The notes beneath the pieces are model-generated. The model was not told where the DNA came from. It saw nothing but the letters and a program-made list of their open reading frames with translations, and ran no database searches. A stretch of 31,967 nt of DNA from CAYJIX01 sp964370375 (lineage in GTDB: Bacteria > Desulfobacterota > Desulfovibrionia > Desulfovibrionales > Desulfovibrionaceae): positions 1-31,967 of the forward strand of contig CAYJIX010000023.1 in NCBI GenBank assembly GCA_964370375.1, given 5' to 3'. Positions 14,702 through 24,044 of this stretch are shown here, piece after piece; the first letter of the stretch is position 1, and each line of letters starts with the position of its first letter. The position numbers were made by a program, and so were the translations under genes.

Positions 14702-16219
14702 TTACCGCAATAAGGACAGCATATACCACTCTACAGGTGCGTAAGCATCGGTAAGAGGTGGCACTATTGGGGTAGGCATGGTCACGCGGCGCGCCAACAT
14801 GTGCGGCAAGGTTTTGGCAGGGCCAGGCACATTGGGCGGCAGTTGTGCAAGCATGGCTTTTTGGGTTGCATTGATATCGTCAAAGGCCATGAGCATGACA
14901 TTTTGTATGCCTGTGTCTTTTGGGTCTTGCACGGCAAAAACATGCACATGGGCAAAGGCTTCTTGCATGGCGCCGTAAAGGGCATGCAAAAGCTGGCCTT
15001 TTTCACCGTTAAGCGCAGAAATACTGTTCATAACCACAACACCGCCGGGTGCCAAAGCTTGACGTAATTTGTGCATGGCTTCCACCGTCCCCATTTGAAA
15101 GGGGATGGAATAGTACGAGCCAAAAACATCCACAAAAATCAGGTCATAACTTTTCTTGTTGCGATTGAGAAAGGCTCTGGCGTCTTCGTGGTAAATGCTT
15201 ATGCGCTCATCTTGAGGAAGGCCAAAATAGTCACGCGCAACCTGTGTCATGCCTGGGTCAATTTCCACCACATCAATAGCTATTTTGTCCGTATCAAGGC
15301 CGCTTTGGCCTGTAAGGAGCCAGCGGGGAACAGAATAGCCACCGCCGCCAAGCATAAGCACGCTTGAGGCCGTGGGATTAAAAGCAGGCCCCAAGGCATA
15401 AAATTTTGTATAGGACAGGGCCAGCTCTGTGGGATTGTCAAGGTAAATCCCTGATTGGCAAGAGCCGGGATCAGTAATAAGCAGGCGCATGGGACGGCCT
15501 GTCTCGTCAATGACAGCCTCCCCAAGGGTGATGGAATTGTACGGCGTTTCCACAAGGGCAGGATTGCGCAAATACCCACCGCCAGAGAACACAGGCTCAT
15601 ATATAAAAGAAGCCGTCAATAAAAGGACAATGGCCATGGCGCGCACAACAGGAGCGGCACGATAGGCAAGAAGGCTTAAGCCGAACATGGACGCCGCAAC
15701 GCCCATTAAGATTTGGGTTGTGCTAAACCACGCCACAAGCACAAATCCCCCTAAAAAGGTGCCCACAATACTGCCTGCTGTAGAAAGGGCGTACAAACGT
15801 CCCACGGTTTGACCCGAAGTTTTAAGGTCTGATAAGCGCAGGCGGATCACATAGGGCGATACCATGCCAAAGAATATGGCCGGCAGTGCCAATAACAAGA
15901 CAGTGGACATAAGCGTAGCCATGTGTAAATCTTGAACATTTGCAGAAACAAGCCGCCCCACATAAGGATGAAAAAGGGCTGTGAACGTGGACCCTACCCC
16001 TGCTCCTGCAAGGATAAAAGCAAGGCGTTTCGTAGAAAGAATCCTATCAGCAAGCCTTCCGCCTGACCAAGCACCCAAGGCCAAAAAGGCCAATACCACG
16101 CCAATAAGGCTGGTCCAAACAATGAGTGATGTTCCAAGATACGGCGCAAGCACTCGCGAACCCACCATTTCCAGCACCATAATCAACGCGCCACTGGCAA
16201 AAACAATACATTCAAACAT
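14702..16219 (-). CDS. Membrane-fused spermidine synthase-like protein
   Basis: A 505-aa two-part protein. The N-terminal half (about 1-215) has seven or more hydrophobic helices of the type found in fused MFS/spermidine-synthase proteins (SGALIMVLEMVGSRVLAPYL). The C-terminal half (about 220-470) is a Rossmann-type aminopropyltransferase/methyltransferase fold with SSVLMLGGGGYSVPRWLL, VVEIDPGMTQVA, HEDARAFL and LIFVDVFGSYYSIPF. The residues following the DVF motif differ from true spermidine synthase (usual D-x-x-D), so polyamine synthesis is not assured. The ribosome site is weak. No biosynthetic neighbours; convergent with the aconitase X operon. Confidence 0.85.
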   Translation of the reverse strand: MFECIVFASGALIMVLEMVGSRVLAPYLGTSLIVWTSLIGVVLAFLALGAWSGGRLADRILSTKRLAFILAGAGVGSTFTALFHPYVGRLVSANVQDLHMATLMSTVLLLALPAIFFGMVSPYVIRLRLSDLKTSGQTVGRLYALSTAGSIVGTFLGGFVLVAWFSTTQILMGVAASMFGLSLLAYRAAPVVRAMAIVLLLTASFIYEPVFSGGGYLRNPALVETPYNSITLGEAVIDETGRPMRLLITDPGSCQSGIYLDNPTELALSYTKFYALGPAFNPTASSVLMLGGGGYSVPRWLLTGQSGLDTDKIAIDVVEIDPGMTQVARDYFGLPQDERISIYHEDARAFLNRNKKSYDLIFVDVFGSYYSIPFQMGTVEAMHKLRQALAPGGVVVMNSISALNGEKGQLLHALYGAMQEAFAHVHVFAVQDPKDTGIQNVMLMAFDDINATQKAMLAQLPPNVPGPAKTLPHMLARRVTMPTPIVPPLTDAYAPVEWYMLSLLR

Positions 16220-16344
16220 AGAGTATTCCGATAAAAAAGGTTGGTATGAACACGCTGCCTAGTTTGGCAGTTATGTTAAGGTGTGTATGCATGCAACACG
16301 CCCGATTTTGTCCATGGCACGTTCAGCTAGGTCTTTACCGTTGT

Positions 16345-17487
16345 CTATAAAAGCTTAGAAGCCACAAAATGTGCCAAAATTTTTGTGCCCAAGGGCAAGG
16401 CGCTTAAATCAAAGGTCATGTCTTTGGCATGCATGCCCGGATTAAGGTTTGCGCCAAGGCCAAGGTATGCTGTGCGTTTATGCCCCTTTGTGGCGTAAAA
16501 ATGAAAATCTTCCGCGCCTGGCGTGATGATTTCGGGGATAACATCGCCAAGAATGGCTTTGACAGATTCGCCAAGGGCCGCCACGGTTTTGGCATCGTAT
16601 TCAGCAGAAGGGACACCGTTTATGGCAATGTCAATGCCTGCCCCTGCCGCTTCGGCAATGGCTTTGGCGGTACGGCTGATTTTTTCAAGGTATTCCTGCA
16701 TAAGGTCGTTTTGCCGTGCGCGCACATCAAAGGTCAAATCTGCTTCGGCAGGCACAATATTGGCTGCTGTACCGTGGGTTATAAGCTGAGTTGCTGTGGC
16801 AGAATGGCCCACAGAAGGATTCATATGGATGCTGTACACCGCATTGACAATATTTACAGCCACATCCAGCGCGTTGACGCCAAGGTGAGGACGCGCACCA
16901 TGGGAGGCTGTGCCATGAATTTTTAGCCGTACCTTGTGTGAGGATCCGTGCTTTAAGGCAGGAGTTGCTGTGCCAAGTACAGCTTCTGCTTGGGGACGAA
17001 GGTGTACGCCAACCATTTCTTCCACATCGTCAATGGCGCCACTTTGAAGAATATCTATGGCACCGCTAAGGACTTCTTCAGCAGGTTGAAAAACTATTTT
17101 AAGCGTGCCCTTTTTAAGGCCTTTTTCAGCTATGGCCTTGGCAGCAAAAAGCGTCATGGTGCAATTGGCATCGTGCCCGCAGGTATGGGCAACGCCCGGT
17201 ATTTTGGAGGCAAAGGGCAGGCCTGACTCTTCCTGCATGGGCAAAGCATCCATATCACCTCTAAGGGCAATAACGGGCCCTTGCTCTTTACCGGTAAGAA
17301 CGCCCACAACACCTGTGGATGTGCCCACGTTTTCTTGTACCGAAAAGCCTGCTTTTTTTAATTCTGCGGCCAGATAGGCAGCTGTTTGGACTTCTTCGTT
17401 GGCAATTTCCGGCGTGGAATGCAAATGCTTGTAGGTTGCCTCAATATCCTTGGCATGGTCGTCAATCCATTGCAGAACTGTTTGCAT
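16345..17487 (-). CDS. M20-family amidohydrolase (N-acyl amino acid / hippurate hydrolase type)
   Basis: A 380-aa metallopeptidase-family hydrolase, probably cytoplasmic, that cleaves N-acyl amino acids or short peptides. Metal-binding and catalytic motifs are visible: GDMDALPMQEES (about 75-86), HTCGHDANCTM (about 97-107; the family has H-x-CGHD), PAEEVLSGA (about 130-138), GVHLRP, and AEDFHFYATK near the C-terminus. The dimerisation (lid) domain lies between about residues 175 and 285. The start at 17487 is chosen for an AAGGAG six bases upstream; the open frame runs on to 17604 without support. It stands alone, separated from the HD-GYP gene by a strong terminator. Confidence 0.93.
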   Translation of the reverse strand: MQTVLQWIDDHAKDIEATYKHLHSTPEIANEEVQTAAYLAAELKKAGFSVQENVGTSTGVVGVLTGKEQGPVIALRGDMDALPMQEESGLPFASKIPGVAHTCGHDANCTMTLFAAKAIAEKGLKKGTLKIVFQPAEEVLSGAIDILQSGAIDDVEEMVGVHLRPQAEAVLGTATPALKHGSSHKVRLKIHGTASHGARPHLGVNALDVAVNIVNAVYSIHMNPSVGHSATATQLITHGTAANIVPAEADLTFDVRARQNDLMQEYLEKISRTAKAIAEAAGAGIDIAINGVPSAEYDAKTVAALGESVKAILGDVIPEIITPGAEDFHFYATKGHKRTAYLGLGANLNPGMHAKDMTFDLSALPLGTKILAHFVASKLL

Positions 17488-17577
17488 GTCGGCTCCTTTC
17501 AAAAAGAGTGTTAGATGCCTATCCATAAAGATATTTCTCCATTTAGGCAAGGGGAGCATGTGTTTTGAAGACGTTAT

Positions 17578-17615
17578 AAAAAAACTCCATGTAACAGAGC
17601 GCACGGAGTTTTTTT
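17578..17615 (-). terminator. Bidirectional-looking terminator of the pyk-HD-GYP operon
   Basis: AAAAAAACTCC (17578-17588) pairs perfectly with GGAGTTTTTTT (17605-17615) around a 16-base loop, giving an A-tract on one side and a T-tract on the other. It lies 50 bases after the HD-GYP stop codon on the minus strand. Confidence 0.82.
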
Positions 17616-17664
17616 AGAAACTGTTGAATATACATTTGTAAAACAAGTATGTAGCGTGATGCTC

Positions 17665-18708
17665 CTACTTTTCCGCCGGCGGCGGCTGCTTGATAGCATC
17701 AAACGAATTTGTCAGGCAGGCATGGGCCAAAGCCTTGGTAAAGCGATTTTCATAGCGAGCGTCATCGGCCAGTTCCTGGGCTGCCTGCAAAAAGGGTTTT
17801 GCAGGTGCGTAGGGGCGTTCTGTGATCATGGCAGCAAAGGAATCTGCCACCATGCACAGTTTACCAAACTTGCTCAAGGAGGCTTCCTTGGTTTTATTGG
17901 GGTAGCCTGAACCGTTTAAGCGTTCATGGTGTTCAAGGATGGCTTGCTTCATTTCATCAAAGCCCATGTCGATTTTTTGCATGATTTTAATGCCGGCTAA
18001 TTGGTGCAAGAGTATTTTGTCTTTCTCCTCGTTTTTAAGAGGTGTTTTTTTAGACAAAATAAAGGCCGGAATACGGCTCATGCCAATGTCGTGCAGGATA
18101 AGGGCCAAGCAAGAACGGTCAAGCTGGCGGCGTTTAAAATCATTGCCCACATAATGGTTGATAAAAAGCCATAAACCCACAAAAAGCGTATTTAAAGAAT
18201 GCTGTACTAAAGAATGTTCCCCTGTATGGAGCCTGCGCACAAAAAGCCGAGTTCTATGCTCGTCGCGAACAATAAATTCAGTCAGCACCATGACGTCGCG
18301 ATACAAAAGCTCAAACACAGGCAGTACAGGTTGATCCACAAAATCACCAAGACGCAGGGCAAGCGCGCCTACGATAATATCGGCAGCTTCGCTTTCTTTA
18401 ATATTGCTGTCTTGCAGGACTAGGTCCACTTGCTTGATGATATGCGCGGAATAAATGTGTAAATCAGCTCGCGAAACAAAAAGCAGGCCGTCTTCGCACA
18501 AAACTTGAACTTCTGCCACCTGATCGTTTGTAAAGCGCGCGCCCTTACGGATATAAGGGTACAAGCTGGCAATTTCTTCTTTAAATTGAAACAAATCTAC
18601 AGGAGGCCTGTATTTAGGAAAGCTGTTCAGGATTTCCAAACTGATTTGGTAATATTCTTCAGTAATCTTATCCGGTGCTATGGCTTTGTTTTTTTTAGAA
18701 GAGCTCAT
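17665..18708 (-). CDS. HD-GYP-domain protein (putative cyclic-di-GMP phosphodiesterase)
   Basis: A 347-aa cytoplasmic protein with an N-terminal region of unknown type (about 1-150) and a C-terminal HD-GYP-like domain. Metal-ligand motifs: HSLN (about 167), LILHDIGM (about 201-208), LLHQLAG (about 233), EHHERLNGSGYPNKT (about 260-274) and MVADSFAAMITERPY (about 286-300). HD-GYP enzymes hydrolyse cyclic di-GMP. The GYP triad is intact (SGYP), so activity is plausible. AGGAAA lies upstream of ATG 18708, which is a single base after the pyruvate kinase stop, so the two are surely co-transcribed. Confidence 0.85.
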   Translation of the reverse strand: MSSSKKNKAIAPDKITEEYYQISLEILNSFPKYRPPVDLFQFKEEIASLYPYIRKGARFTNDQVAEVQVLCEDGLLFVSRADLHIYSAHIIKQVDLVLQDSNIKESEAADIIVGALALRLGDFVDQPVLPVFELLYRDVMVLTEFIVRDEHRTRLFVRRLHTGEHSLVQHSLNTLFVGLWLFINHYVGNDFKRRQLDRSCLALILHDIGMSRIPAFILSKKTPLKNEEKDKILLHQLAGIKIMQKIDMGFDEMKQAILEHHERLNGSGYPNKTKEASLSKFGKLCMVADSFAAMITERPYAPAKPFLQAAQELADDARYENRFTKALAHACLTNSFDAIKQPPPAEK

Positions 18709-18709
18709 A

Positions 18710-20128
18710 TTATTTCCTGTAAATTTTTACGAGATTGGTGCCTCGTGGAGCGTCTGTCGCGTTTGAAGGCTGGCCTGCTGTCACAATAACGTCATCACCA
18801 AGAGCAAATTGCGGGTTCATACTAATAAAATGTTCTACCCTTTGTAAATGGGTTCCTCCACCTTCCGGCATATGACAAGGCGTAATTCCCCATGAAAAGT
18901 TGAGCGTATGCAAGGCTGTTTCATCAGGTGTGATGGCATAAATAATTTGTTCGGGCTTTAACGCAGAAAGACGGCGCGCAGAAAGACCGCTAAGCGAATG
19001 AGCCACAAGGGCTTTTGCCTTTGTCTTTTCTGCAAGCAAGCAAGCTCCGTAGGCTAAAAACTCTGCCGGGCCTGCCTCTTTTTCAGGTTCCAAATGGTGT
19101 TTGACTTCTGCCATAAAGCGTTCGGCTTCGGTGGTGATTTCATTCATAAAATGCACGGTTTCTACAGGAAAAGCGCCCATGGCCGTTTCTTCAGACAACA
19201 TCACGCAATCAGTACCGTCAAGCACCGCATTGGCCACGTCGGTTGTTTCAGCGCGAGTCGGCGAAGGGTTAGACACCATGGACAGCAGCATTTGCGTTGC
19301 CACAATAACAGGTTTTGCAGCGGCATTACAGGCGCGGATGATCCTTTTTTGCATGGCAGGAAGCTCTGAGAGCGAACATTCAATGCCAAGGTCGCCCCTA
19401 GCTACCATAATAATGTCGGCTTCGTACAAAATTTCGTCAAGCCGCTCTACGGCGTTGCGCCTTTCAAGCTTGGCAACAACAGGAATAGTTTTGCCGTTTG
19501 CTCGCAAAATACTTTTGGCTTCGCGAATGTCCTCAGGTGTTTGCACATAGGATAAAGCCACAGCATCCACGCCAAGCTCAAGGCCGGCGATCAAGTCTTT
19601 GCGGTCTTTTTCAGTCAAGGCAGGAAGGTGTACCGATTTGCCGGGAAGGGCCAAGCCCTTGCGCGAGGTGATAATGCCTGCACTTGTGGCTTCCATAAGG
19701 AAGGTTCCTTGCTCTTCCTTGGCTATGATCTTAAATTGAAGCGTACCGTCTGCCAAAACAAGCCTGTCGTTGGCTTCAAGGCTTGCCAAAATGGTTTTAT
19801 GGTCAAAAGGAACAAGGGGCAAGGTGTCATGGACGTGCGAATCAGACGGGCCAAGGTGCAACAATTGACCTTTGTGAACGGTTATTGTGCCTTCGCCTTG
19901 AATGGTTCCAATGCGGATTTTAGGCCCGGACAAATCCTGCAAAATGGTAATGGGTACTTGATGTTCTTTTTCAACGTCGCGCAACAGGCTAATAAGGCTA
20001 GCAAAAGCAGAAATATCCCCGTGCGAAAAATTGAGCCTAAAAATGCGTACCCCTGCCGTAACAAGTTCAGAAATGACCTCTTTTGAATTGGATGCGGGGC
20101 CCAATGTGGCAATGATTTTTGTTTTCAT
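18710..20128 (-). CDS. pyk: Pyruvate kinase
   Basis: A 472-aa glycolytic enzyme that converts phosphoenolpyruvate and ADP to pyruvate and ATP. The N-terminus MKTKIIATLGPAS, RLNFSHG (about 34-40), the B domain (about 70-165), VVAKLERRNAVE, MVARGDLGIE and the MLS/SEETAMGAFPVE region are all typical. The length fits bacterial type enzymes. The start at 20128 fits the conserved N-terminus; a 13-codon longer frame begins with MFNIVYF. The ribosome site is weak (AAGG, 11 bases upstream). It is followed after one base by an HD-GYP gene. Confidence 0.95.
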   Translation of the reverse strand: MKTKIIATLGPASNSKEVISELVTAGVRIFRLNFSHGDISAFASLISLLRDVEKEHQVPITILQDLSGPKIRIGTIQGEGTITVHKGQLLHLGPSDSHVHDTLPLVPFDHKTILASLEANDRLVLADGTLQFKIIAKEEQGTFLMEATSAGIITSRKGLALPGKSVHLPALTEKDRKDLIAGLELGVDAVALSYVQTPEDIREAKSILRANGKTIPVVAKLERRNAVERLDEILYEADIIMVARGDLGIECSLSELPAMQKRIIRACNAAAKPVIVATQMLLSMVSNPSPTRAETTDVANAVLDGTDCVMLSEETAMGAFPVETVHFMNEITTEAERFMAEVKHHLEPEKEAGPAEFLAYGACLLAEKTKAKALVAHSLSGLSARRLSALKPEQIIYAITPDETALHTLNFSWGITPCHMPEGGGTHLQRVEHFISMNPQFALGDDVIVTAGQPSNATDAPRGTNLVKIYRK

Positions 20129-20203
20129 AAGGCGCTTACCTTGCTTGAAATATACGATGTTAAACAATGGTTATTCTTTTTTTACGATCTTTTTTGTTGT
20201 GCC

Positions 20204-20250
20204 ATACCACGCTGTGTAAAACCATGATTTTACATAGTGTGTTGTGGTAT
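20204..20250. promoter_or_regulatory. Two-stage hairpin upstream of pyk
   Basis: Outer arms ATACCAC (20204-20210) and GTGGTAT (20244-20250) enclose inner arms GTAAAA (20216-20221) and TTTTAC (20228-20233). There is no T-run after the stem in the tadA direction, so a simple terminator is unlikely. It may be an operator or a leader structure of pyk. Confidence 0.4.
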
Positions 20251-20262
20251 CGATCCTATCAG

Positions 20263-20799
20263 CTAGCGGCGTTGCTGAAAAAAATTTTGAAGCTGTGCCG
20301 CACAGGCAACTGACTGAATCCCCCCAAGAAACCAAGGCCAATGATTATGAAACGGTAAGGAAAAACCGTCAAGGCAAGAATGAACAGCTCCCATTTTACG
20401 ATCAGCGGCACCATAAACAATACCGCCTATGCGCGCATGCACAAGGGCCCCCACACACATAAGGCAAGGCTCTAACGTGACCACCATAACGCATTTTGTA
20501 AGGCGGTAATTTTTTTGCGTTTGCGCAGCGTGCCTAAGGGCCACAATTTCCGCATGGGCTGTGGGATCATGCTGTCGAATGCATTGATTTTGCCCGCGCC
20601 CAAGGATGATTCCGTCAGCACTGACCACAACAGCTCCCACAGGCACTTCGCCTTGCTTCTCGGCGAGCGTTGCTTGCCGCAAGGCTTCATCCATAAGGCT
20701 ATCCCAGCTGTGCCCTGTGGGCGCAGTCGGTATGGGCCCCCAAGGCGTTATTACAGCGATAGAGGCCGTGTCATGTGAGGAGTCTTGGATATGAGGCAT
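20263..20799 (-). CDS. tadA: tRNA-specific adenosine deaminase
   Basis: A 178-aa zinc deaminase that converts wobble adenosine 34 to inosine in tRNA-Arg. The catalytic HAE (in TAHAEIVAL, about residue 82) and zinc motif PCLMC (about 110-114) are present, along with VPVGAVVV and RQHDPTAHAE. Conventional proteins start close to SWDSLMDEALRQA, so the first 28-30 residues may be an extension; an internal Met36 (20694) is an alternative start but would lose part of the first helix. Neither start has a clear ribosome site. A repeat element lies immediately upstream. Confidence 0.93.
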   Translation of the reverse strand: MPHIQDSSHDTASIAVITPWGPIPTAPTGHSWDSLMDEALRQATLAEKQGEVPVGAVVVSADGIILGRGQNQCIRQHDPTAHAEIVALRHAAQTQKNYRLTKCVMVVTLEPCLMCVGALVHARIGGIVYGAADRKMGAVHSCLDGFSLPFHNHWPWFLGGIQSVACAAQLQNFFQQRR

Positions 20800-20806
20800 G
20801 CGTTAC

Positions 20807-20888
20807 CAGCCTGTTGAAAGCCCGTTTAAAAATATTTGCTGAAAACGTCATTATACCCTTTTTTCTCCAGCCCTTTTAGGACAGTCTG
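20807..20888 (-). repeat. Intergenic hairpin repeat element, copy 2 (short form)
   Basis: An 82-bp member of the family. In the sense of the LOG gene it starts at the base after the TAG stop codon with CAGACTGTCCTAAAAGGGC and ends with CGGGCTTTCAACAGGCTG. The centre is shorter and different from the 128-bp copies, lacking the GGGTCATGGGG core. Confidence 0.65.
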
Positions 20889-21539
20889 CTATACAATGAC
20901 TCGATGTTTAATCTCCCTCAGCACCTCTTCGGGCGTGTCGCAAAGGGTGATGTGGGTGTCGATTTCTTCAGCCGTAATATAGCCGTCTTGCACCATGGCG
21001 TTGCGCATCCAGTCAATCAAACCTTTCCAATACGAGCTTTGGTACAAAATAATGGGCAAAGGTTTGATGCGTTTGGTTTGAGCAAGGACAAAGGCTTCTG
21101 ACAATTCATCAACTGTCCCCATGCCGCCTGGCATGACCACATAGGCTTGGGCGTATTTGACAAACATAAGCTTTCTAAGGAAAAAATACCGATAATTGCT
21201 ACGAATTTTTACGTATTTATTACAATCTTGCTCGTGGGGAAGCTCAATATGTAGCCCTACGGATGTGCCGTTGGCCTCAAAGGCGCCTTTGTTGCCGGCC
21301 TCCATAAGTCCCGGGCCGCCACCTGTAATGATTCCATACCCTTCTGCCACCAATAGGCGAGCTATGGTTTCGGTTTCCAAATACAAGGGGGTGTCTGGCG
21401 CTGTGCGTGCTGATCCAAAAATCGAAACACAGGGGCCAAGTTCGCTAAGAGACTCAAACCCTTCAACAAGTTCAGCAAGAATACGGAACATGCGCCACGA
21501 TTCTTTAACAGCTAACAGGTCAATGACAGGCGATGACAT
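20889..21539 (-). CDS. LOG-family protein (cytokinin riboside monophosphate phosphoribohydrolase type)
   Basis: A 216-aa Rossmann-fold enzyme of the TIGR00730/LOG family, which cleaves the N-glycosidic bond of nucleoside 5'-monophosphates. The signature PGGMGTVDELSE (about 136-147) is intact, and ITGGGPGLMEAGNKGA (about 70-85) forms the phosphate-binding part; SIFGSAR lies near residue 40. It was formerly annotated as lysine decarboxylase. A perfect AAGGAG precedes ATG 21539. Its stop codon abuts a repeat element. Confidence 0.92.
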   Translation of the reverse strand: MSSPVIDLLAVKESWRMFRILAELVEGFESLSELGPCVSIFGSARTAPDTPLYLETETIARLLVAEGYGIITGGGPGLMEAGNKGAFEANGTSVGLHIELPHEQDCNKYVKIRSNYRYFFLRKLMFVKYAQAYVVMPGGMGTVDELSEAFVLAQTKRIKPLPIILYQSSYWKGLIDWMRNAMVQDGYITAEEIDTHITLCDTPEEVLREIKHRVIV

Positions 21540-21816
21540 ACGCGCTCCTTACGGTAGAGGGACAGGGCTTGGCCATAGGTGCCAAGGGTTTCTTTTTTTA
21601 AAGGTTGTAATATCTTCATGGGTATGCGTTGTTGTACTCATTGTCAAGCTGTCGTTACATATACAAAACCACAAGATAGGTTGCGCGTTAGAGATTTAGA
21701 GGGTGACATATTTTGACTTTTCAGGCAGGCTATTATAAAAAAAAAGAGCTTTTCTTGTAGGCCTTTTGCCGTTACTTTTCATAACCAGAAGCCATGCTTT
21801 AGTAAAGGAGTGCCGT

Positions 21817-23439
21817 ATGAATGTACAATTTTTGGGTGCAGCGCAAACCGTAACAGGTTCGTGTTACATTATTGAGGCGTGCGGTATCAGGTTTGCAGTT
21901 GATTGCGGCATGCATCAAGGCAATTCAGAAATGGAAGAGCGCAATCTTAACACAGATTTGTATGAGCCGGCGCGTTTGGATTTTTTGTTATTGACCCATG
22001 CTCATATTGACCATTCTGGGCTCATTCCGCGTGTTGTCAGTGAGGGTTTTAACGGGCCCATTTATTGTACGGCTCCCACAGCTGACCTTGTCTCTTTTAT
22101 GCTAGAAGACAGTGCCCATATTCAAGAAATGGAAGCCATGTGGCGCAGAAAAAAGCAAGCCCGTAAAGGCGGCAATCCAAAGGATATTGAGCCGCTCTAC
22201 ACCATGGAAGATGCGCAAAAAGTTCCGGAATATTTATCAATCGTTGAATATGAAAAAAGCTTTGAACCCCACGCCGGCATAAAAGTCACCTACCGTGATG
22301 CAGGTCATATTTTAGGTTCTGCCTTTGTGCATATTTCCATTACCGAGGATGACAAGCAGGTTAGCCTTGTTTTTTCTGGCGATGTGGGGCGTCCCGGAAC
22401 CTTGCTCATGCATGACCCACAAACTCCGCTCAAGGTGGATTATCTGTTTGTGGAATCAACCTACGGCAACCGCAACCATAAAAATGAAGACGCAACACTT
22501 GACGAAATGGCCGAAGCCATTGCCTATAGTTATGGCAAAAAAGGAAAAGTTATCATTCCTGCCTTTGCTGTTGGGCGCACGCAAGAGATGCTCTATTGCC
22601 TGTACCTTTTATCCAAACGCGGTCAGCTCCCCAAGGATCTGCCCATCTATGTGGACAGCCCGTTGGCAACCAAAGCCACAGAAGTTTTTAAAAAATACGC
22701 AGAAACCTTAAACATCCCTGAACTTAAGGACACAAAAGACCTTGAGGAAGCCTTGCCCAATTTGCGCTTTACCTTGTCCGCCGCCGAATCGCAGGCACTC
22801 AACACCATGAAAGACCCTGCCATTATCATTTCTGCCAGCGGCATGTGCAATGCAGGGCGCATCAGACATCATTTGCGCCATAATTTGTGGCAAGAGGGCG
22901 CGAGCATTGTGTTTGTGGGTTATCAGGGAGTGGGTACACCCGGGCGCAAAATCGTTGACGGTGCCACAACCTTGCGCATGTTTGATGAAGAAATAAAAAT
23001 AAAAGCGCGTATTTTTACCATTGGCGGATTTTCTGCCCATGCAGGGCAAAGCCAGCTTATGGACTGGATAGGCCATGCTGTGCATCCTGGGCTGAACGTT
23101 GTGCTTGTACATGGTGAAGAAAGTGCACAAGAAGTTTTTGCAGAAAAAATTCGCTCTGAATACAAGGTGCCTGTGGTCATTCCGGGCTACCTTGAAGAGC
23201 TTGAACTTGCACAAGGCACCCTTGGTGAGGCAGCACCTGTGCTTACGCCTTCTCGCAAAGATGCGGCAGTATTGCGCATCAATTGGCAAGTGCTTACCGC
23301 AGATACCGACAATAAAATGGAGCAGCTCAAAACAATGATTGAACAGGCACCGACTCGCCCGCAGCATGAACAGGTTGAACTGCGTGATCGTTTGCTTGAA
23401 TTGAATAAAGAATTGCTTTCCATTCTGACAAACGTGTAA
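21817..23439 (+). CDS. Beta-CASP metallo-beta-lactamase-fold RNA hydrolase
   Basis: A 540-aa zinc-dependent nuclease-type protein related to the CPSF73-like/RNA-processing exonuclease group. The metal-binding HAHIDHSG is at 61-68; GDVGRPG and GRTQEML (about 265) follow; the beta-CASP region contains SASGMCNAGRIRHHL (about 342-356) and the C-terminal FSAHAGQSQLMDW motif. The last 60 residues are a helical tail ending in RDRLLELNKELLSIL. The start at 21817 is chosen for AAAGGAG eight bases upstream and the usual MNVQFLGAAQTVTGSCY N-terminus. It likely acts in RNA turnover; the natural substrate is unknown. Confidence 0.93.
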   Translation: MNVQFLGAAQTVTGSCYIIEACGIRFAVDCGMHQGNSEMEERNLNTDLYEPARLDFLLLTHAHIDHSGLIPRVVSEGFNGPIYCTAPTADLVSFMLEDSAHIQEMEAMWRRKKQARKGGNPKDIEPLYTMEDAQKVPEYLSIVEYEKSFEPHAGIKVTYRDAGHILGSAFVHISITEDDKQVSLVFSGDVGRPGTLLMHDPQTPLKVDYLFVESTYGNRNHKNEDATLDEMAEAIAYSYGKKGKVIIPAFAVGRTQEMLYCLYLLSKRGQLPKDLPIYVDSPLATKATEVFKKYAETLNIPELKDTKDLEEALPNLRFTLSAAESQALNTMKDPAIIISASGMCNAGRIRHHLRHNLWQEGASIVFVGYQGVGTPGRKIVDGATTLRMFDEEIKIKARIFTIGGFSAHAGQSQLMDWIGHAVHPGLNVVLVHGEESAQEVFAEKIRSEYKVPVVIPGYLEELELAQGTLGEAAPVLTPSRKDAAVLRINWQVLTADTDNKMEQLKTMIEQAPTRPQHEQVELRDRLLELNKELLSILTNV

Positions 23440-23483
23440 AGAAATTTTTTACTGGAACGAATACTAAGGATGGAATACAACAT

Positions 23484-24044
23484 ATGCGTATTATAGCAGG
23501 CTCTTTTGGCGGACGCGCCATCCGTTCGGCAGACGGGCCCGGGTATCGTCCGGCAACGGCCAAGGTACGCGGCGCGATTTTTTCCATGTTGGAATCGCGC
23601 GGCGTTGTTTGGAGTGAAGCACGAGTGCTTGACCTTTTTGCCGGCAGTGGCAGCCTTGGTTTTGAAGCGTTAAGCCGCGGCGCGCCTGAAGTATGCTTTG
23701 TGGAAAAGGCGTCTTTAGCTGTTGCGGCCTTGCGTAAAACAGCCGAGGATTTTCAACTTGCTTCACCTGAATGCCGTATCATACATGACGATGTGCTTCG
23801 TGCGTTGCGTTCAAGCTCCATGGGCCAATACAACGTGATCTTTATTGACCCACCATATGGGGAGAACCGCCTGCCCTCAACCCTTAAAATGGTGCTCAAA
23901 TCAAAAATCGTTGCTCCTGAAGGTTTTGTACTGGCCGAAGTTGAGCACCGCCTGCAGATTGACGAAACACCTCATCAAGAGTTATCCCTTCTTACCAATC
24001 GCACCTATGGACAAACGAGGATTCTACTATGGCAGAACGCATAG
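23484..24044 (+). CDS. rsmD: 16S rRNA (guanine-N2)-methyltransferase RsmD
   Basis: A 186-aa SAM-dependent methyltransferase acting on guanine 966 of 16S rRNA. GGRAIRSADGPGYRPA, DLFAGSGSLGFEALSRGA (SAM site, about 49-66) and the catalytic FIDPPYG (about 114-120) are clear. It overlaps coaD by 16 bases, the common rsmD-coaD order, so the two are co-translated. Confidence 0.94.
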   Translation: MRIIAGSFGGRAIRSADGPGYRPATAKVRGAIFSMLESRGVVWSEARVLDLFAGSGSLGFEALSRGAPEVCFVEKASLAVAALRKTAEDFQLASPECRIIHDDVLRALRSSSMGQYNVIFIDPPYGENRLPSTLKMVLKSKIVAPEGFVLAEVEHRLQIDETPHQELSLLTNRTYGQTRILLWQNA

